From NCBI GenBank assembly GCA_903844815.1, contig CAIMVD010000300.1, positions 1-37,182 of the forward strand: DNA of 37,182 bases, written 5' to 3'. The position numbers and the translations under genes are program-made. The DNA comes from an uncultured Bacteroidota bacterium (GTDB taxonomy: Bacteria; Bacteroidota; Bacteroidia; Bacteroidales; VadinHA17). Position 1 is the stretch's first letter; the number at the start of each line of letters is the position of its first letter. Under the pieces are notes generated by a model, which saw nothing but the letters and a program-made list of their open reading frames with translations, did no database searches and was not told the origin of the DNA. Positions 33,217-37,182 of the stretch are shown here, one piece after another.

Positions 33217-33705
33217 ATGTCCCCCCACCTCAAAAATCTCCTCACCCTGATCCGCCAGGCCCGCCAAAGACCTTGGCCTGGCAGACAGTTATACGGGTTG
33301 CCTGAACCGGACATGGATGAGATTTCAGAACCCGAAAACAGATCTTATTCCGACAGACTACTCCATGGCCGCAGAATTCCTGTTTCGAGAATTACAGGGA
33401 TTGATTTTAAACTGCTGCCCGAGCCTGAAAAACTTAACGATCAACAAAAAGCCCTACTTGCAAATGAACTCGAAACACTGCTGCTCTTTTACCATTTTCG
33501 CCTCGATTTCCCTGCAAAATTCCCCATGACTGAACGCTATCCGTTTATTTTTGAGTTATGGAAAGAAAAACATATCCCGGTTCCCGCAGGAGAAAATCAT
33601 ATCGGGTTTTGTGACTTCGATTTAAAGAGTTGCCCGTTCCCTCAGTACTGTAGCATCTGCCATGTAAACTCATCAAACAGGCACTATGTAAAAACCCACG
33701 ATTAA
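33217..33705 (+). CDS. Uncharacterised Cys-rich protein in the cas operon
   Basis: The ATG at 33217 gives 162 residues (MSPHLKNLLTLIRQARQRPWPG); another in-frame start exists 18 bp upstream. I do not recognise a named domain. A conserved-looking C-terminal part reads FHFRLDFPAKF-like hydrophobic/aromatic, YPFIFELWKEKHIPVP, and GENHIGFCDFDLKSCPFPQY followed by CSIC, giving a C-x6-C-x5-C-x2-C cluster suitable for metal binding. Proteins of this look occur in Bacteroidota outside CRISPR as well, so it may be a passenger. Three bases separate it from cas4, and it is the first gene after the 12-bp hairpin, so it shares the adaptation transcript. Confidence 0.6.
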   Translation: MSPHLKNLLTLIRQARQRPWPGRQLYGLPEPDMDEISEPENRSYSDRLLHGRRIPVSRITGIDFKLLPEPEKLNDQQKALLANELETLLLFYHFRLDFPAKFPMTERYPFIFELWKEKHIPVPAGENHIGFCDFDLKSCPFPQYCSICHVNSSNRHYVKTHD

Positions 33706-33708
33706 GCT

Positions 33709-34221
33709 ATGAGAATAACTGGAACCCACTTCAACTATTTCCTTATCTGCCATCGTAAACTTTGGCTATTTGCCAGCGGGATCAACATGGAATCTACATC
33801 AGACCTCGTCAGTGAAGGCAGATTGTTACACGAAACCTCTTACCCGCGACGCAGCGAAAAGTACCGCGAGATTGAACTCGACGGTATTAAAATAGATTAC
33901 TACGACCCAAAAGACAAGGTGGTTCATGAAATAAAAAAGTCGGATAAGCACGAAGAGGCTCATGAATGGCAGCTTAAATACTATCTGTGGGTATTGGCTC
34001 AAAACGGGATTGAAGGAGCAACCGGACTTCTCGAATACCCAAAACTTCACAAGACATCTGAAGTATTTCTGACCAGACCCGAAAGTGAAGCAATCTCAGA
34101 GATGCTGGAACAAATAGGAAAAGTCATTCATCAGGATTTTTCTCCTGACAGGATCAAAAAATCACAATGCAAAAATTGCAGCTACTTTGACTTTTGCTGG
34201 AGCGGTGAAACCCTGGAATAA
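33709..34221 (+). CDS. cas4: Cas4 exonuclease (spacer processing)
   Basis: This 170-residue protein matches Cas4: C14 in FLICHRKLWLF and a C-terminal C154-x2-C157-x5-C163 (CKNCSYFDFC) bind the Fe-S cluster. The PD-(D/E)XK nuclease core is visible as H41, D63 in KIDYYDPKDK, E74-I-K76 and Q88 in EWQLKYYLW. Cas4 trims prespacers and selects their PAM end with Cas1-Cas2. It begins 3 bp after the Cys-rich protein and ends 21 bp before the RNA ligase gene. Confidence 0.93.
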   Translation: MRITGTHFNYFLICHRKLWLFASGINMESTSDLVSEGRLLHETSYPRRSEKYREIELDGIKIDYYDPKDKVVHEIKKSDKHEEAHEWQLKYYLWVLAQNGIEGATGLLEYPKLHKTSEVFLTRPESEAISEMLEQIGKVIHQDFSPDRIKKSQCKNCSYFDFCWSGETLE

Positions 34222-34242
34222 TTAAATAAAAAGTAAATAATC

Positions 34243-35004
34243 ATGCTAAAAGAACTTGTCTTGAAATTTGGAAAATTGAAAATCAACACCCTCACGAAGT
34301 ATCCGTCAATACTTACTTTACATCAATTGGGAGAGAAGGGGAAATTAAAAAGTGAGCTTACTACTCCAATCGAAAATGAGGTACTTTATGCTACCGAGAA
34401 AATTGACGGGACAAACACAAGAATTATTTGCTTCGGTGATGAGTATTTAATCGGGGCAAGAGAATTTGTGCTTCACCATTCGGATGATTTATACTTCGAT
34501 AATAGTCAGGGCATTGTTGAAGGGATCAGGAATTTGCGGGTTCCAATTCCCAAAACTGAATTACTTACAGTCATCTACGGGGAATTTTTTGGCGGAAAAA
34601 CATCAGCAAATGCAAAATGTTATGGTCAGGACAAAAACGGGTTTCGTGTTTTTGATATAGCTGTTTACAACGACCTTTCAATCCTGGAGTTATCTCAGGA
34701 GGAGATATCCCGATGGCGCGAAAGAGAAACAGAGGTTGGTATAACATATGGTCAAAACTTCCTTACCCGGTTTGAAATGCTAAGCAAATTTCCGGATTTT
34801 GATTTTGTTCCACAGGTTGAGTTTGATTTAGGTGATCTTTCTCATAAGACAATTCTGGAAAATTTAAAACTATTTATCCCTCTCACAAAGGTTGCGTTAT
34901 CGGATAGTGCAACTAAAAGAGCTGAAGGAGTTGTACTGAGAAATGAAAGCAGATCGAAAATTTTAAAAGTCAGATTTGAGGACTACGAGAGGACATTACG
35001 GTAG
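34243..35004 (+). CDS. RNA ligase of the Rnl2/DRB0094 type inside the cas operon
   Basis: This 253-residue protein has every nucleotidyltransferase motif of ATP-dependent RNA ligases: motif I T51-EKIDGTN58 with K53 as the adenylated lysine, motif III IYGEFFGGK (E114), motif IIIa FRVFD (134-138), motif IV RAEGVVLRN (E228-G229) and motif V ILKVRFEDYERT (K242, R244). About 50 residues precede motif I. The length is shorter than T4 Rnl2 (334 residues), so the C-terminal accessory domain is missing or minimal. The family seals nicks or ends with 3'-OH and 5'-phosphate, mainly in RNA. It starts 21 bp after cas4 and ends 86 bp before cas1, so it is transcribed with them. A DNA ligase function is less likely but possible. 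No CRISPR role is known to me. Confidence 0.85.
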   Translation: MLKELVLKFGKLKINTLTKYPSILTLHQLGEKGKLKSELTTPIENEVLYATEKIDGTNTRIICFGDEYLIGAREFVLHHSDDLYFDNSQGIVEGIRNLRVPIPKTELLTVIYGEFFGGKTSANAKCYGQDKNGFRVFDIAVYNDLSILELSQEEISRWRERETEVGITYGQNFLTRFEMLSKFPDFDFVPQVEFDLGDLSHKTILENLKLFIPLTKVALSDSATKRAEGVVLRNESRSKILKVRFEDYERTLR

Positions 35005-35090
35005 TAGCTTTGTATTTTCATTTATTATGATGCATTTGATACTCCCCATAGCAAAGCTTTCTTGTTTAAAGTGTGATTATTTTCCAGACA

Positions 35091-36095
35091 ATGAAGAAAA
35101 CTTATTACCTGTTTAATCCCGGACAACTTCAACGCCAGGATAATACCCTGAAGTTTACACCTTACAATGAAGATGGAAATGAAGAAAAGCCTCGTTTCCT
35201 GCCTGTTGAAAGTGTTGGTGAACTGTATTGTTTCGGAGCTTTGGATACCAACTCAGCCGTGTATAATTTCCTGGGTAGAGAGCAAATACCTGTTCATTTC
35301 TTTGACTATTACGAAAATTATACCGGATCGTTCATGCCCCGTGAGTCGCTGATATCCGGAAAAATGCTGATTGCACAGGTTAAGTTTCAGCAAAACAAAA
35401 AGAAAAGAATCGATATTGCTCAACGAATATTGGAAGGGGCTGCTTTTAATATGGTCAAGAACCTGAAATATTATAACAGCAGAGGAAAAGAACTTGAGAT
35501 CCTTATTGAGATAGTCGAAGGGTTGGCGGCAAAAATTCCGTCCACAACAGCAATTGATGAACTAATGGGAATTGAAGGAAATATCAGGAAGAACTATTAC
35601 ACAGCTTTCGAACTTATAATTAATGATTTCAGCATGGGAGGAAGAAGTTACCAGCCTCCCAGGAATGAAGTCAACGCACTGATATCGTTTGGAAATATGA
35701 TGTGTTACAGTCAATGCCTCAGGGCAATTCATCAGACCCAGCTCAACCCGGTGATAAGCTATTTACATGAACCGGGGGAGAGACGATTTTCTCTTTCGCT
35801 CGATCTGGCTGAGATCTTCAAACCACTGCTTGTTGACAGGGTTATATTTAAAGTTACCAATAAGAAAATGTTGCAGACTGCCGATTTCGAGGAAAGCCTA
35901 AACAGGGTAATTCTTAAAGATGCAGGGAGAAAGACCTTTGTTCAGGCTTTCGAAGACCGATTGCAGGAGACAATAATACATCGCACGCTGAACCGTTCGG
36001 TGAGTTATAAGCATCTGATAAAGCTGGAATGCTACAAACTGCAGAAACACCTTCTTGAAATCGAAGAGTATAAACCCTTTAAAATGTGGTGGTGA
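35091..36095 (+). CDS. cas1: Cas1 integrase
   Basis: The ATG at 35091 gives 334 residues; a GTG 18 bp upstream is possible. The metal-binding residues are readable: E162 in MGIEGNIRKNYY, H226 in SYLHEPGERR, and D238/E241 in SLSLDLAEIFKPLLVD. The N-terminal beta domain begins KKTYYLFNPGQLQRQDNTL, as in Cas1b proteins of type I-B systems. Cas1 with Cas2 inserts prespacers at the leader-repeat junction. The stop overlaps the cas2 start (TGATG), so the two are translationally coupled. Confidence 0.96.
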   Translation: MKKTYYLFNPGQLQRQDNTLKFTPYNEDGNEEKPRFLPVESVGELYCFGALDTNSAVYNFLGREQIPVHFFDYYENYTGSFMPRESLISGKMLIAQVKFQQNKKKRIDIAQRILEGAAFNMVKNLKYYNSRGKELEILIEIVEGLAAKIPSTTAIDELMGIEGNIRKNYYTAFELIINDFSMGGRSYQPPRNEVNALISFGNMMCYSQCLRAIHQTQLNPVISYLHEPGERRFSLSLDLAEIFKPLLVDRVIFKVTNKKMLQTADFEESLNRVILKDAGRKTFVQAFEDRLQETIIHRTLNRSVSYKHLIKLECYKLQKHLLEIEEYKPFKMWW

Positions 36096-36358
36096 TGTAT
36101 GTTATTGCTGTATATGATATAGGAGAAAAGCGTGTGGGAAAAATTCTGAAGCTTTTCAGGAGGTATCTTAACTGGATTCAGAACTCCGTTTTTGAAGGAG
36201 AGATAACGGAGGTGAAGCTTCTGGAACTTAAGGGGAAGGCAAGATGCATTATGGAAATGGAGACCGACAGCATCATTATCTTCAAGTCGCGTCAGGAGAA
36301 GTGGCTTGAGAAGGAGATAGTGGGCATTGAGCCAAATGAGCTGGGGAACATATTATAG
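36095..36358 (+). CDS. cas2: Cas2
   Basis: This 87-residue protein has the ferredoxin fold of Cas2: MYVIAVYDIGEKRVGKILKL (D8 in the first strand), FRRYLNWIQNSVFEGEIT and a final strand DSIIIFKSRQEKWL. It bridges two Cas1 dimers and measures spacer length. The ATG at 36095 overlaps the cas1 stop by 1 bp; the ATG three codons upstream lies inside cas1. The leader and CRISPR array follow directly. Confidence 0.95.
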   Translation: MYVIAVYDIGEKRVGKILKLFRRYLNWIQNSVFEGEITEVKLLELKGKARCIMEMETDSIIIFKSRQEKWLEKEIVGIEPNELGNIL

Positions 36359-36584
36359 TAAGTCAGTTGTCGAAGTGATAAAATAAAATAGTTGTAAATT
36401 TGGGAATTAAGTAAAGAAAGACAAAACTGTTCTTTGACATGCTGATAATAAGCTAATTGATAAAATTGTCGAAGACAGGGGCAAAATACGTTTTGGCTGA
36501 TCGACGATTTTACAAGTAAAAATTGCTATAATTGCAAAAGCTAATCTGTTGAAGATTAGCATATTTTTTTGAGTTGTCGAACGG
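36359..36584 (+). promoter_or_regulatory. CRISPR leader with three TTGTCGAA motifs
   Basis: This AT-rich 226-bp stretch lies between the cas2 stop and the first repeat. TTGTCGAA appears at 36367-36374, 36466-36473 and 36574-36581, the last ending 3 nt before the first repeat. AAACTGTTCTTTGA (36424-36437) is followed about 17 nt later by TAATTGATAAA, a promoter-like pair, and recurs exactly at 731-744. The leader should hold the array promoter and the anchoring sequence for spacer insertion. Confidence 0.8.
36540..36570 (+). terminator. Leader hairpin followed by a T-run
   Basis: GCTAATC (36540-36546) pairs perfectly with GATTAGC (36554-36560) around TGTTGAA, then AT and ATTTTTTT. It looks like an intrinsic terminator for the cas operon, with an AT-rich stem of moderate strength. 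Only 14 nt remain before the first repeat, so the array promoter must lie upstream and read through, or the hairpin serves another role. Confidence 0.5.
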
Positions 36585-37182
36585 CTCCCAATCGCACCAT
36601 TAAGGAATTGAAACGGAGAAGATCAACGGACTGCTGGCTGAAAAGATCTTCTCCCAATCGCACCATTAAGGAATTGAAACGTGCATGGCAAAATGTCGCA
36701 ACTGTAGGCTTCGTGCTCCCAATCGCACCATTAAGGAATTGAAACATGTAAACACACAAAATGCTATCTACAAACAGAACTCCCAATCGCACCATTAAGG
36801 AATTGAAACTTTGGAGGACTGTTATTTCGTCGGTGGGTGCGTTCTCCCAATCGCACCATTAAGGAATTGAAACTTGTTTGCGCAGGTTGTCGTTTTTTGT
36901 TTTGAGACCCTCCCAATCGCACCATTAAGGAATTGAAACTTGAGTACCGGTAGCGAGGACACGAAGCCTACAGCTCCCAATCGCACCATTAAGGAATTGA
37001 AACTAATACTACATTAGAAATATCCCCACCGACAAGAGTCTCCCAATCGCACCATTAAGGAATTGAAACGTGAGAAGCTAACAGTAAAAGCAGCAGATGG
37101 CAAGTCCTCCCAATCGCACCATTAAGGAATTGAAACCTTAATGCAGCTGTTTCAATCACTGACGTACTTGAAGCTCCCAATC
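36585..37182 (+). CRISPR. CRISPR array, 30-nt repeats, truncated by window edge
   Basis: Nine complete identical 30-nt repeats start at 36585, 36651, 36716, 36780, 36844, 36910, 36974, 37040 and 37107. A tenth begins at 37174 and is cut after 9 nt. The repeat starts CTCCCAATCG, continues CACCATTAAG and ends GAATTGAAAC, the type I-B-like 3' handle. The nine spacers are 36, 35, 34, 34, 36, 34, 36, 37 and 37 nt. Orientation follows the leader on the cas2 side and the ATTGAAAC end, giving plus-strand transcription. All repeats are exact, so this is the leader-proximal, recently active end. Spacers 2 and 6 share a 14-nt reverse-complementary end. Confidence 0.99.

Noticed and set aside
36556-36795. 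Minus-strand open frame of 79 codons with repeated RFNSLMVRLG
   Set aside because: It is the CRISPR repeat translated on the wrong strand.
36615-37173. Self-targeting spacers
   Set aside because: No spacer matched other parts of the window by eye; the rest of the genome is not available.

Overview
The window comes from a Bacteroidota (Bacteroidetes) chromosome. The signs are a type IX secretion C-terminal sorting domain, a DUF5916 outer-membrane-type protein, an S46 dipeptidyl-peptidase, a paired two-subunit methylmalonyl-CoA mutase, DUF3863 and DUF4143 proteins, and TAnnTTTG-like promoter elements. Spaces between genes often hold short dispersed repeats (ACACAGAG-type inverted arrays, AACGCAGAGG-type units, GC-rich palindromes).

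Layout. 1-890: the probable end of an integrated element, with a CI-like repressor and direct repeats abutting the 3' end of a tRNA-Cys gene. 1.2-3.8 kb: a DUF3863 protein and a GH20-like glycosidase (+). 3.9-12.4 kb: a minus-strand housekeeping and envelope block holding a ChaN-like protein, DUF5916, a prolyl-tRNA editing domain protein, RNase HI, MarC, an S46 peptidase of the DPP7 type and RNase HII. 12.5-14.4 kb: a translationally coupled pair, a T9SS-sorted protein followed by a collagen-triplet/C1q-domain protein. 14.5-17.8 kb (-): an alpha-galactosidase-like enzyme and an AAA/DUF4143 ATPase. 18.3-25.2 kb (+): prfB with its programmed +1 frameshift, mutA-mutB with a CRP-like palindrome just upstream, a thioredoxin-fold lipoprotein, and DUF4190 and DUF2752 membrane proteins.

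25.4 kb to the end is a defence region. It contains a WYL regulator, a RAYT-type (IS200/IS605-like) transposase between two inverted copies of a REP-like palindrome, and a type I CRISPR-Cas locus that runs off the right edge. The cas order is cas6-cas5-cas3-cas8(candidate)-cas7 / strong hairpin / unknown Cys-rich protein-cas4-RNA ligase-cas1-cas2-leader-array. The array has nine complete 30-nt repeats and a truncated tenth. Its repeat ends in ATTGAAAC, as in many I-B repeats. The effector genes are permuted relative to textbook I-B, and the large subunit is small and divergent. They may correspond to the Bacteroidetes PGING-type families (Cas5p, Csp1, Csp2), which I could not verify.

The most novel observation is an intact Rnl2/DRB0094-like RNA ligase, with all nucleotidyltransferase motifs, placed between cas4 and cas1 inside the adaptation operon. 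Also notable: two spacers overlap by 14 nt on opposite strands of one target; the leader carries three TTGTCGAA copies, the last abutting the first repeat; and a perfect 12-bp hairpin separates the interference genes from the adaptation genes.
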